This document shows positions 44,341-53,680 of a DNA stretch of 64,000 nt, in pieces; positions within the stretch are counted from its first letter, which is position 1; each line of letters opens with the position of its first letter. Below the pieces are notes generated by a model, which had not been told where the DNA came from, made no database searches, and saw nothing but the letters and a program-made list of their open reading frames with translations. Source of the stretch: Brachybacterium fresconis (lineage in GTDB: Bacteria; Actinomycetota; Actinomycetes; Actinomycetales; Dermabacteraceae); contig NZ_JAGIOC010000001.1 of the NCBI RefSeq assembly GCF_017876515.1, positions 1,488,001 to 1,552,000 on the forward strand, written 5' to 3'. The position numbers were made by a program, and so were the translations under genes.

Positions 44341-44418
44341 CGACCGGCCCACCCGGCGCGACCCGCCGACCGGCCCACCTGGCGCGACCCGCCGAACGGC
44401 CCCACCGGCGCGACTCAC
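44341..44418. repeat. Three tandem 26 bp repeats
   Basis: Units at 44341, 44367 and 44393 share CGACCGGCCCACC-GGCGCGACCCGC with a few changes. They lie between the 19 bp array and the PIN-PhoH gene end. Confidence 0.8.
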
Positions 44419-44469
44419 CGGCTCGGCGGGGCCCTGCGCGGTTCACGCCCCTGGCGGTCGTCCCGGGAC

Positions 44470-45930
44470 TCAGGGCACCGGCTCGTCCAGCACGTGCGTG
44501 ACCAGCTCCGCCACCTTGGACCGCTCGGAGCGCTGCAGGGTCACGTGCGCGAACAGCTCCTTCTCCTTGAGCGCCTCGACGACCGAGGCGACCCCGTCGT
44601 AGCGGCCGATGCGCAGGTTGTCGCGCTGGGCGATGTCGTGGGTGAGCACCACCCGGGAGTTCTGCCCGATGCGGGAGAGCATCGTCAGCAGCACGTTGCG
44701 CTCCAGGGACTGGGCCTCGTCGACGATCACGAAGGCGTCGTGCAGGGACCGACCGCGGATGTGCGTCAGCGGCAGCACCTCGAGCATGCCGCGCGAGAGC
44801 ACCTCATCGATCACGTTCTGCGAGACCATCGAGCCGAGCGTGTCGAACACGGCCTGCCCCCAGGGGCCCATCTTCTCGCCCTGGTCGCCGGGCAGGTAGC
44901 CGAGCTCCTGACCGCCGACGGCGAACAGCGGGCGGAACACCATGATCCGGCGCTGGGTGCGGCGCTCGAGCACCGCTTCGAGTCCCGAGCACAGCGCCAG
45001 GGCGCTCTTGCCCGTGCCGGCGCGACCGCCGAGGGAGACGATGCCGATGGACTCGTCCTGCAGCAGGTCGATCGCGACCCGCTGCTCCGCGGAGCGGCCG
45101 CCGACCCCGAACACGGTCTGGTCGCCCTGGACCAGACGCACCTGCTTGTCCCGGGTCACCCGTCCCAGGGCGGAGCCGCGCGGGCTGGTGATGGTCAGCC
45201 CGGTGTGGACGGGCTGGTGGGCCACCTCGGGGATCTCGATCCTCTGGCCGTCGTAGAGGTCGCTCATGCTCTGCTCGTCGACGGCGGCGGTGACCATGCC
45301 GGTGTATCCGCGGTCGCGGGCGAGCTCTGCCCGGTACTCCTCGGCGTGGATGCCGGAGGCCGAGGCCTTGATCCGCATCGGCAGATCCTTGGAGACCAGC
45401 ACGACGTTCTTGCCCTCGAGCTGCAGGTTCTTCGCGACCGCCAGGATGCGCGTGTCGTTGTCACCGAGGCGGAATCCGTCCGGCAGCGACTCGACGCTCA
45501 TGTGGTTCAGCTCGACCTGCACGTGCCCGCCCTCCTTGCCGATCGGCAGGGGCACCGAGAGGTTCCCGTGCATCTCGCGCAGGTCATCGAGGATCCGCAG
45601 GGCTTGGCGGGCGAAGTAGCCGAGCTCGGGGTGGTGACGCTTGGCCTCGAGCTCGGTGACCACGACGATCGGCAGCACGACGTCGTGCTCGGCGAAGCGG
45701 TGCAGGGAGAGCGGGTCGGACAGCAGCACCGACGTGTCCAGCACGTAAGTGATCAGCCCGGTCTCGATGCCCGACAGCACCTGCTGGGCGGCCCCCGGCA
45801 CCAGCGAGGGCACCACGGGCGATCCGTCGGAGTTCGCCGCGCCGATCACCCCCGGGCCGACGCCGTCCCCGGTGCCGGTGAGCGCCGGATCGGCGGTCAT
45901 GGTCTCGCGGGCAGTGGTGGTGTCGTGCAT
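44470..45930 (-). CDS. PIN-PhoH fusion protein (PhoH2)
   Basis: A 486-residue two-domain protein. The N-terminal PIN domain (about 60-190) has [12 protein letters not shown], a middle acidic VTELEAKR and [16 protein letters not shown]. The C-terminal PhoH ATPase has [19 protein letters not shown] (Walker A) and [15 protein letters not shown] (Walker B). PhoH2 proteins unwind and cleave RNA. The first ~50 residues are a Gly/Val-rich extension. GGAGGCTCCG lies before the ATG. Monocistronic. Confidence 0.93.
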   Translation of the reverse strand: MHDTTTARETMTADPALTGTGDGVGPGVIGAANSDGSPVVPSLVPGAAQQVLSGIETGLITYVLDTSVLLSDPLSLHRFAEHDVVLPIVVVTELEAKRHHPELGYFARQALRILDDLREMHGNLSVPLPIGKEGGHVQVELNHMSVESLPDGFRLGDNDTRILAVAKNLQLEGKNVVLVSKDLPMRIKASASGIHAEEYRAELARDRGYTGMVTAAVDEQSMSDLYDGQRIEIPEVAHQPVHTGLTITSPRGSALGRVTRDKQVRLVQGDQTVFGVGGRSAEQRVAIDLLQDESIGIVSLGGRAGTGKSALALCSGLEAVLERRTQRRIMVFRPLFAVGGQELGYLPGDQGEKMGPWGQAVFDTLGSMVSQNVIDEVLSRGMLEVLPLTHIRGRSLHDAFVIVDEAQSLERNVLLTMLSRIGQNSRVVLTHDIAQRDNLRIGRYDGVASVVEALKEKELFAHVTLQRSERSKVAELVTHVLDEPVP

Positions 45931-46238
45931 CGGAGCCTCCCGAATTCTCGCGGATGCCTGGACCTTAGCCCTGCCGGCATCCGCTGCCGGGCGCGTCCCG
46001 CCGTCTGCGGGCTCGACGTTCACCCGATCGTCACCCGGAGTTCTGCCGACCTCCCGGTGCGGCCAGTCTGCCACCGCCGGGGCGGTCCGGCGGGAGGCTG
46101 CGAACATTCGTCGCTCAGCGTGACCTCACGGCCCATACGACCTTCAGCTCACGCCGGGCGACGAAAGCTCGCAGGCCGCCCTCGGGCCGGCGCCCACCAC
46201 AGGGCCGCCCCACCGCCCGGCTCCCGACGCTCGGGCCC

Positions 46239-46997
46239 TCAGGCGCCGTAGCGACGTTCGCGGCGGCAGAAGTCCCGCAGGGCGCGCAGCAGGTCGACAC
46301 GGCGGAATCCGGGCCAGTAGGTCTCGCAGAACCAGTACTCCGAATGCACCGACTGCCACAGCAGGAAGCCGGAGAGGCGCTGCTCGCCCGAGGTGCGGAT
46401 GATCAGGTCCGGGTCCGGCTGGCCGCGGGTGTAGAGATGCTCGGTGATCGACTCGACGCTGATCGCCTCGGCGATCTCCTCAGGACTGCGGCCCTGCAGT
46501 CCGTAGTCGCGCACCAGTTCCCGGACGGCGTCGACGATCTCTTCGCGGCCGCCGTAGCCGATGGCGACGTTGACCGTCAGCTGCGACTCCGGCGCGGCGC
46601 GCTCCTGGATGCGGTCGATCCCGTCGCGGACCTCCTCGGGCAGGGCCTCGGGCGTGCCGGCCAGTCGCACGCAGTAGCCCGCCTCCGCGATCTGCTCCAC
46701 GGTGGAGGTGATGATCTCGTAGAGGGCTTCGAGCTCCTCGGGCGTCCGGCTGAGGTTGTCGGTGGACAGCATCCACACGGTGACCAGGGGGATCTGCAGG
46801 CTCTCGCACCAGGAGAGGAACTCCACGATCTTCGCGGCACCGGCGCGGTGACCGCCCTCGGTGGTCTCACCGGCCTCCTTCGCCCATCGACGGTTGCCGT
46901 CGACGATGACGCCCAGGTGCTGAGGCAGCTCGAAGGCCTCGAGCTCCCGGACGAGCCGACGCTCGTAGACGCGGTACAGAAGGCCGTTGTCGTCCAC
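46239..46997 (-). CDS. uppS: Isoprenyl (polyprenyl) diphosphate synthase, UppS type
   Basis: A 252-residue cis-prenyltransferase that extends the lipid carrier for cell-wall synthesis. Signature motifs: HLGVIVDGNRRWAKEAG (catalytic Asp), ISTVEQIAEAG-like middle, and PDLIIRTSGEQRLSGFLLWQ near the end. The GTG start at 46997 follows GGAGGCTGCA. The long upstream frame is a shadow of the next gene. Shares its promoter region with the divergent hemolysin III-like gene. Confidence 0.94.
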   Translation of the reverse strand: MDDNGLLYRVYERRLVRELEAFELPQHLGVIVDGNRRWAKEAGETTEGGHRAGAAKIVEFLSWCESLQIPLVTVWMLSTDNLSRTPEELEALYEIITSTVEQIAEAGYCVRLAGTPEALPEEVRDGIDRIQERAAPESQLTVNVAIGYGGREEIVDAVRELVRDYGLQGRSPEEIAEAISVESITEHLYTRGQPDPDLIIRTSGEQRLSGFLLWQSVHSEYWFCETYWPGFRRVDLLRALRDFCRRERRYGA

Positions 46998-47185
46998 TGC
47001 AGCCTCCGCTCCCCGGGTCGGATGTCTCTGCGGCGCACGGCGTCCCGAGGGATCCGGGCACCGTGGTCCGTCGCTGTGCGGCCCGACCCACTCGCCGCAC
47101 CCTTCCAGTATCGATGATGCCGGACGCCTCGCCCGACGCTTCGGGCCGATCAACACCGGATCGTCACAGCGCCCCCGTGTGACCT

Positions 47186-47197
47186 TACGCGAGCGTA
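47186..47197. promoter_or_regulatory. Palindrome TACGCGAGCGTA upstream of the hemolysin III-like gene
   Basis: A 12 bp dyad (TACGC-GA-GCGTA) lies just before the -10 TACGCT of the next gene. It could be a regulator site. No regulator is adjacent. Confidence 0.4.
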
Positions 47198-47200
47198 GGT

Positions 47201-47206
47201 TACGCT
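47201..47206 (+). promoter_or_regulatory. -10 hexamer TACGCT of the hemolysin III-like gene
   Basis: TACGCT ends 7 nt before the ATG at 47214 (leaderless pattern). Confidence 0.45.
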
Positions 47207-47213
47207 CGGCGAC

Positions 47214-48167
47214 ATGCACACCAGCTCCCACCGGGAGGACGATCCGAGCTCGTCGGAGTCTCCCGTCGGCCCGTCGGCGCCCGTCGCGGACGACGCCCCG
47301 GCGACCCCCGGCCCCGGCGGCTCGGCCGGGAACGATCCATCGCCTGCCGCGGCGGACGACCCGCAGGACCCGGACGACCCGCAGGACCCGGCGCTGCGCG
47401 AGGCCGTGGAGGCGGTCGCCGAGTCGGGAGCCCCGCCCACCGTGGCCGACGCGGAGATCCCCACCGCCCAGACGCATCCCTTCGCTCCGCGGACTCTGAC
47501 CCGGTCGATGGCGGCCCGGGCACGGCAGCTCGGGCTGCAGCTGCCCAAGCCCCGCCTGCGCGGCGTGCTCCATCTGATCGCCTTCCCCACCTCGCTGGTG
47601 GTGGGCCTGCTGCTGATCGTGGTGGGCGAGACGCTCGCGATCCGCCTGGCCTGCGCCGTGTTCGTGCTGACCGCGGGGATGCTGTTCGGCGTCAGCGCCG
47701 TCTATCACCGCGGCACCTGGTCCCCGCAGCGCGCGATCATGCTGCGCCGCTTCGACCACGCGAACATCTTCTTGATCATCGCGGGCACCTACACCCCGCT
47801 CGCGGTGATCCTGCTGGCTCCTCGTCAGGCGTGGACGCTGCTCGGGATCGCCTGGGGCGGCGCCCTGATCGGGGTGTGCTTCCGCCTGTTCTGGACCGGT
47901 GCGCCGCGCTGGCTCTACGTACCCGCATACATCGCCCTTGGCTGGGTGGCGGTCTTCTACATGCCCGCTCTGTACGCCACGGGCGGGGCCGCCGTGGTCT
48001 GGCTGCTGATCCTGGGCGGCCTGGCCTACACGGTGGGGGCGGTCGTCTACGGCCTCAAGAGGCCGAATCCGTCCCCGGCCTGGTTCGGGTTCCACGAGAT
48101 CTTCCACGCGGGCACGCTGATCGGCTTCGGCTGCCACTTCGCCGCGGTCGCGACCGCGGTCCTGTGA
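47214..48167 (+). CDS. Hemolysin III (YqfA/PAQR-like) family protein
   Basis: A 317-residue protein. About 100 N-terminal residues are acidic and disordered (DPQDPDDPQDP). Then come seven membrane helices with the family marks HLIAFPTSLVVGLLL, FGVSAVYHRGTWSP (His), RRFDHANIFLIIAGTYTPLA and the final FHEIFHAGTLIGFGCHF (His pair). PAQR-type proteins may have metal-dependent hydrolase activity. The disordered front is not found in the minimal family. Confidence 0.88.
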   Translation: MHTSSHREDDPSSSESPVGPSAPVADDAPATPGPGGSAGNDPSPAAADDPQDPDDPQDPALREAVEAVAESGAPPTVADAEIPTAQTHPFAPRTLTRSMAARARQLGLQLPKPRLRGVLHLIAFPTSLVVGLLLIVVGETLAIRLACAVFVLTAGMLFGVSAVYHRGTWSPQRAIMLRRFDHANIFLIIAGTYTPLAVILLAPRQAWTLLGIAWGGALIGVCFRLFWTGAPRWLYVPAYIALGWVAVFYMPALYATGGAAVVWLLILGGLAYTVGAVVYGLKRPNPSPAWFGFHEIFHAGTLIGFGCHFAAVATAVL

Positions 48168-48229
48168 GCCCCGGAGCACGCGCTCCCCGATCCCGGGGCC
48201 TGTGAGCTGGTGGGATCGACCCCAGGGAG

Positions 48230-48745
48230 TCAGCGCCGGTCGTCGCCGCGGGGGTGGGCCCCACCGTCGGTCCCAGGGTCTCCCTCGCCATCGGCCCTGG
48301 AGCCGGCATCGCCGTCGGTGCCACGGTCGGCGTCGCCGTCGGTCCCGTGCTCACCGTCGGTGCCGGTTCCGCCGTCAGCGACCTCCGCGTCCTCACGGCC
48401 ACCGTTCCCGCTGTCCCTGTCCCCGGTGTCTCTGTCCGCGGGGCCTCTGTCCGCGTGCTCCCCGCCGTCGTCGCCCTCGGCGCGCTGCGCCTCGTCGGCG
48501 TCCTCGGCCTCCTGCTCGGCCTGTGCTCGTGCCTCGGCCTCGTTGCGGGCACGGACGCGTCGGGTCCGACGGGTCATGTCCAGCACCAGCAGCACCACGG
48601 CCACGGCGAGGATGAACGTCGCCAGGAAGCCCGGCAGTCCCGGGGAGACGGTGACGGAGTTGAAGCCTTCGCCGTCGGACGGGGCCGGGTCCGCGAGCAG
48701 GATGCCGCCGGCAGCCGACAGGGCGCCCAGCGGTGCCGCGATCAC
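48230..48745 (-). CDS. Single-span membrane protein with an acidic Gly/Asp repeat tail
   Basis: A 171-residue protein. One membrane helix (GLPGFLATFILAVAVVLLVLDM, about 35-55) is followed by a basic stretch (TRRTRRVRARNEAEARA) and then a ~100-residue tail of Asp/Gly/Thr repeats (GTDGDADRGTDGDAG units). The GTG start overlaps the mca stop as GTGA, so it is co-translated with mca. Similar small proteins follow mca in actinobacteria; function unknown. Confidence 0.75.
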   Translation of the reverse strand: MIAAPLGALSAAGGILLADPAPSDGEGFNSVTVSPGLPGFLATFILAVAVVLLVLDMTRRTRRVRARNEAEARAQAEQEAEDADEAQRAEGDDGGEHADRGPADRDTGDRDSGNGGREDAEVADGGTGTDGEHGTDGDADRGTDGDAGSRADGEGDPGTDGGAHPRGDDRR

Positions 48746-49653
48746 GGCCTCGCCTCGACGCTCTCGTGGCGCAGACCGGCGAAGAGGTCCTGTTCGGGCA
48801 GCTTCACCCCGATCCGGGAGATGTGCAGCTCGTAGTCCTCGGTGCCCCACGCCTCCGTCTCCACGTCATGCGAGATGCGGAAGAACGGCCCGTCGGGGTC
48901 CACCTGGGTCGCGTGAGCGCGCAGCGCGTCATCGCGGACCCCGAGGAACTCCCGCACATCGATGCGCGTGGTCAGCACCCGGTCGGTCGACTCGTCGAGG
49001 CGCTGCAGCATCTGCTCCAGCTCTTCGTTCGGCGTCCCCGCGGCGCGCATGTGCCGCGCGACGGCGGAGAACCGCTGGCGATGGAAACCGTTGATGTAGT
49101 AGAGCTTGGCGACCGCCCAGGGCTCGCCGAGCTCCGGGGCGAAGTCGGGATCGGCCGCGAGGTCGAAGGCCGCGAGACTGACCCGATTGGTCTGGACGTG
49201 ATCCGGGTGCGGGTAACCGCCGTTCTCGTCGTATGTGGTCAGCACGTGCGGCCGCAGTCGGCGCAGCGCCTCCACCAGCGGGGCGGCCGCTTCCTTCACG
49301 GGCAGGGTCGCGAAGCTCCCCTCCGGCAGCGCCGGCATCGGGTCGCCCTCGGGAAGGCCCGAATCGACGAAGCCGAGCCACTCATGATCCACCCCGAGGA
49401 TCTCCTGGGCCGTGGCCATCTCGCGGCGACGCACCGCGGGCAGCACCTCCGGGGTGAGCGTCGGGTCGTCGCGCAGGCGCGGATTGAGGATGTCACCGCG
49501 CTCACCGCCGGTGCAGGTGATGACGGTGACCTGAGCGCCCTCGCGGGCGTAGCGCGCGGTGGTTCCGGCACCCTTGGAGGATTCGTCGTCCGGATGCGCG
49601 TGGACGGCCACCATCCGCAGGGTCTCATCGGGGGCGGGCAGCTGGACGGTCAC
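48742..49653 (-). CDS. mca: Mycothiol S-conjugate amidase Mca
   Basis: A 303-residue zinc amidase of the LmbE/MshB fold. Zinc motif VHAHPDDES (about residues 16-24), second motif NGGYPHPDHVQTN (about 150), and VDHEWLGFVDSGLPEGDP typical of Mca. It cleaves mycothiol conjugates so that toxins leave as mercapturic acids, so the organism makes mycothiol. GTG start after GAGGAGAATC. An internal Met 14 residues later is possible. Divergent from the DUF4307 gene. Confidence 0.93.
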   Translation of the reverse strand: MTVQLPAPDETLRMVAVHAHPDDESSKGAGTTARYAREGAQVTVITCTGGERGDILNPRLRDDPTLTPEVLPAVRRREMATAQEILGVDHEWLGFVDSGLPEGDPMPALPEGSFATLPVKEAAAPLVEALRRLRPHVLTTYDENGGYPHPDHVQTNRVSLAAFDLAADPDFAPELGEPWAVAKLYYINGFHRQRFSAVARHMRAAGTPNEELEQMLQRLDESTDRVLTTRIDVREFLGVRDDALRAHATQVDPDGPFFRISHDVETEAWGTEDYELHISRIGVKLPEQDLFAGLRHESVEARP

Positions 49654-49862
49654 GATTCTCCTCGGCGACGACGGCACGGGGACGAGGCTCCCCGGGGACC
49701 GGTGCGACTCCCGAACAGGGGTCCCACCAGCGCCCGATCCTACGCCACCGCGCCTGGGCGGACCCCGGACCGGTCGAGAGCACTGCACCGACGTGACCGG
49801 TCCCTCTCGAGTCGTCCGCGCCCCTGGGAGACCGGGCGGTCGGGCTCTGGGACGATGAGGGC

Positions 49863-50255
49863 ATGAATGGCACTGTGCAGCGCCCCGCGGACCGCTACGG
49901 CGCACCGCTGCTCTCGAAGCGCGCCACGCGGGTGCTCATCGGCCTCGTCGCGATCGTGTTCCTCGCCGTCGTCGTGCTGGTGGGCTACTGGTCGACGAGC
50001 GCGCCGATCCGATCGCAGATGGTCGGGTACGACCACGTCGCCGACAACGTCATCGCGGTCGACTACACGGTCACGATGGATCCGGGGACCGGAGCGACCT
50101 GCCGTCTCCAGGCCATGAACAAGGGGCGCGCACAGGTCGGCTTCGTCGAGACGACCATTGCGCCGCAGACGGAGCGTCGCACGGCGCATCGCGTGGAGAT
50201 CTCCACCCAGGGCGAGGCGGTCTCCGCCGAGGTCCTGGGCTGCGAACCCACCTGA
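49863..50255 (+). CDS. DUF4307 family membrane protein
   Basis: A 130-residue protein: short N-terminus, one membrane helix (VLIGLVAIVFLAVVVLVGYW, residues 24-43), then an extracytoplasmic beta domain with VDYTVTMDPGTGATCRLQAMNKGRAQVGFVE, typical of DUF4307. In actinobacteria this gene usually lies between mca and greA, as here. GACGAT 6 nt before the ATG fits the leaderless pattern. Function unknown. Confidence 0.9.
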   Translation: MNGTVQRPADRYGAPLLSKRATRVLIGLVAIVFLAVVVLVGYWSTSAPIRSQMVGYDHVADNVIAVDYTVTMDPGTGATCRLQAMNKGRAQVGFVETTIAPQTERRTAHRVEISTQGEAVSAEVLGCEPT

Positions 50256-50348
50256 GCCGTCCGGCGGCTGCGCGGCGCCGATTACTCGGACCGCGAAATC
50301 ACCCCGGAGGTCCCCGGGACAGGGAAAAGAGCGGTGTAAGGTATCCCG

Positions 50349-50480
50349 AAACCGGCATCACGCCGGGGATCATCACCCGCAGCACGGGGCGCATGAGGAC
50401 ATGTGCCCCGTGATTCGCGTATAGGGGCCCTTTTTCGGAGTTCCCCGTGCGCATGGACCGAAGACGACAGGAGTGAACCC
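50349..50480 (+). promoter_or_regulatory. greA leader with competing hairpins
   Basis: The 225 bp gap upstream of greA contains a likely promoter (TAAGGT at about 50337-50342) and a structured leader. Hairpin 1: CCGGC-ATCAC-GCCGG (50352-50366). Hairpin 2: 13 bp stem with an AGGA tetraloop (50383-50412). A run TTTTT at 50431-50435 follows. The segment CCCCGTG at 50443-50449 can also pair with the left arm of hairpin 2, so two folds exclude each other. Confidence 0.55.
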
Positions 50481-50972
50481 ATGAGCAGCCAGCCGAATGG
50501 CGCCTGGCTCACCCAGGACGCGTACGACCGCCTGGCCAAGGAGCTCGCTGAGCTCGAGGGGCCGGGTCGCACCGACATCGCGGAGCGCATCGCCGCTGCC
50601 CGCGACGAGGGCGACCTCAAGGAGAACGGTGGATACCACGCCGCCCGTGAGGAGCAGGGGAAGATGGAGGCGCGCATCGCCGATCTCCAGCGCCTGCTGA
50701 AGAACGCCGTGGTCGGCGAGGCGCCGAAGGACGACGGGATCGTCGAGCCCGGCATGGTCGTCAGCATCACCCTGGCCGGGAAGGACCGCACGTTCCTGCT
50801 CGGCAATCGGGAGATCGCCGAAGGCTCCTCCGAGCTCGAGGTGTACTCCACCGAATCGCCGCTCGGCAGCGCGATCCACGGCTCGAAGGTGGGCGACACG
50901 GTCGACTACACCGCACCGACCGGGAAGTCCTTCCCGATCGAGATCCTCAAGGCCAGCCCGTACCACCCGTGA
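50481..50972 (+). CDS. greA: Transcription elongation factor GreA
   Basis: A 163-residue factor: N-terminal coiled coil with LAELEGPGRTDIAERIAAARDEGDLKENGGYHAAREEQ (DE tip residues present) and the FKBP-like C-terminal domain with ESPLGSAIHGSKVGDTVDY. It rescues backtracked RNA polymerase. ACAGGAGTG precedes the ATG, unlike the leaderless genes nearby. Confidence 0.96.
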   Translation: MSSQPNGAWLTQDAYDRLAKELAELEGPGRTDIAERIAAARDEGDLKENGGYHAAREEQGKMEARIADLQRLLKNAVVGEAPKDDGIVEPGMVVSITLAGKDRTFLLGNREIAEGSSELEVYSTESPLGSAIHGSKVGDTVDYTAPTGKSFPIEILKASPYHP

Positions 50973-51017
50973 GGCGCACCGCGCTCGCCCCGTGAGCGCG
51001 GCGCCCTCGCCTGCACG

Positions 51018-51067
51018 ATGACGACGGCCCCCGATCCGGCTTCTGCCGGAACGGGGGCCGTCGTCAT
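51018..51067. terminator. Bidirectional terminator between greA and the AI-2E-type gene
   Basis: Perfect 15 bp arms (ATGACGACGGCCCCC and complement) with a second inner stem CCGGC-TTCT-GCCGG. Placed between convergent genes, 46 nt after greA and 26 nt after the other stop. Confidence 0.88.
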
Positions 51068-51092
51068 GCGGTCTGGTGGACGCAGCGCGAGG

Positions 51093-52607
51093 TCACGGAC
51101 GGGAGGAGGGCGGCTCCTCGGAGTCCGTCGTCGACCCCGGCGCGTCCTCCGACCCCAGGGCATCGTCCGCAGCCGGACCGTCCGAGGCCGGACGGTCCGA
51201 AGCCGGACGGTCCGAGGCACGAACGTCCGAAGCCTGGCCGTCGGAGGCCGGACCGTCGGGGGACGGATCCGTCGCGTCCGTCGGTCCGGCGACGGGCGCT
51301 TCGGTGGCCGGCTGGTCGGCAGGGACGGTTCCCGCTGACCCGGGGGATCCCGGCGATCCGGGGGACCCCGCCGAACGAGCCCCGTCTGCCGCTCCGGCCG
51401 GCACCGCCTCGCGCTGTGCCCCCAGCCCGGTGCGGGCGGACTGGGCGTGAGCGCGGGAGGCGGCGCTGATCGCGGAGAAATGGTCCGCGATGGGCTGGTC
51501 CGTCCCCAGCTCCGGGCTGGGATCGCGGCCGACGATGTACAGCAGCGTCGCATTGACGAAGGCGATCAGCGGGATCGCGAACAGCGCCCCGGGGATCCCG
51601 GCGATCATCGCGCCGCCGGCGACGCCGAGGAACACCGCCAGCGGATGCAGCTCCACGGCCTTGCCCATCAGGAACGGTTGGAGGATGTTGCTCTCCAGCT
51701 GCTGGACCAGCAGCACGATGCCGAGCATGATCAGCGCGAAGATCCAGTTCTGCAGCACCAGCACGAGCAGGATCGCGATGGCCCCGGAGGCGATCGCACC
51801 CACGAGGGGGACGAAGGAGAACAGGAACACCAGCAGCCAGATCGGCACCGCGTAGGAGCCCAGGCCGAGGAAGACCATGCCGAGGGCGATGCCGACGGCG
51901 TCGACCGCGGCCACCATGATCTGGGTGCGCACGTAGGCCGACAGCGCCTTCCAGCCGCGCCGGAACGCCTCATGGGTCCCCAGGCGCGCGGCCGGCGGCA
52001 TCAGGCCCACCACCCAGCGCCAGATCGTCGGCCCGCTGGAGAGCAGGAAGAACAGGGTGAACAGGCAGATCACGATGCCGGTGGCGAGGTTGCCGAGCAC
52101 GGCCGCGGTGCTCACCGCCGAGTTCACCAGCGTCTCCGCGTTCTCCTGCAGCTTCGCGAGCCCCTCGTCGATCGCCGAGTTGATCATCGTGTCGTCGATC
52201 TGGAAAGTGGTCGTCACCCAGTTCGTGATCGACTGGAAGCCGTAGACGGCCTTGGCCTGGATGTCGGCCCACTGGGCGATCAGCTGCCGGCCGGCCAGCG
52301 TGAACATGCCCGCCACCACCAGCAGCAGGCCCAGCAGGGAGACGCCGCTGGCCGCCGCCCGGCCCAGGAAGGTGTAGCGGGTGAGGATCTTGACCACGGG
52401 CGTGAGCATCACCGCCAGCAGCACGGCCAGCAGCACCGGGATCAGGATGCCGGTCACCTGCAGGGCGCCGTACAGGATCACGGCGGTGGCGGCGACGATC
52501 ACGATGATCCGCCAGGACCACGCGGCGAGCCGACGGATCCCCAGCGGGATCTCCTCGACCTCCGGGGCGAGACCCGGTGCCCGCGGGGTGGGGCGCAGCT
52601 TCGTCAT
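51093..52607 (-). CDS. AI-2E family transporter
   Basis: A 504-residue membrane protein (AI-2 exporter/PerM superfamily). Its membrane part (residues 30-370) has the features LLAVLLAVMLTPVVKIL, FSFVPLVGAIASGAIAILLVL and LESNILQPFLMGKAVELHPLAVFLGVAGGAMIAGIPG. The last ~130 residues are a low-complexity tail of ASD, DGP and SPG repeats, matched by repeated DNA at 51180-51260. Substrate unknown. A long leading frame before Met at 52607 is a shadow. Confidence 0.88.
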   Translation of the reverse strand: MTKLRPTPRAPGLAPEVEEIPLGIRRLAAWSWRIIVIVAATAVILYGALQVTGILIPVLLAVLLAVMLTPVVKILTRYTFLGRAAASGVSLLGLLLVVAGMFTLAGRQLIAQWADIQAKAVYGFQSITNWVTTTFQIDDTMINSAIDEGLAKLQENAETLVNSAVSTAAVLGNLATGIVICLFTLFFLLSSGPTIWRWVVGLMPPAARLGTHEAFRRGWKALSAYVRTQIMVAAVDAVGIALGMVFLGLGSYAVPIWLLVFLFSFVPLVGAIASGAIAILLVLVLQNWIFALIMLGIVLLVQQLESNILQPFLMGKAVELHPLAVFLGVAGGAMIAGIPGALFAIPLIAFVNATLLYIVGRDPSPELGTDQPIADHFSAISAASRAHAQSARTGLGAQREAVPAGAADGARSAGSPGSPGSPGSAGTVPADQPATEAPVAGPTDATDPSPDGPASDGQASDVRASDRPASDRPASDGPAADDALGSEDAPGSTTDSEEPPSSRP

Positions 52608-52798
52608 GGGGTTCCTTCCATCGAGCACCAAGGCGACTGCGGGCATCCTAGTCGGCCGCCAGCGCACCGGCGCACGCGCGGTCGTGCCCCACGAGACCGG
52701 GCACGGTGCCCGGGCTCCCGATCGGGCGTCCGCCGCACCCCGACGAAGGTCGGACCGGGCCTGGCCCTCCGGCGGAGCAGGCAGGAATCCCGGCCCGA

Positions 52799-52804
52799 TA
52801 GCGT
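52799..52804 (+). promoter_or_regulatory. -10 hexamer TAGCGT of the ABC operon
   Basis: TAGCGT ends 6 nt before the ATG at 52811. The same hexamer with nearly the same following bases precedes glmS. Confidence 0.45.
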
Positions 52805-52810
52805 GATCCC

Positions 52811-53664
<854 letters not shown>

Positions 53665-53680
<16 letters not shown>

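Larger units (their letters stand above)
43851..44469. other. Gene-free gap with two tandem arrays
   Basis: The 619 bp between the nuclease-like gene and the PIN-PhoH stop contain a 228 bp array of 19 bp half-units and a 78 bp array of 26 bp units. Open frames through the arrays are repeat artefacts. Confidence 0.75.
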
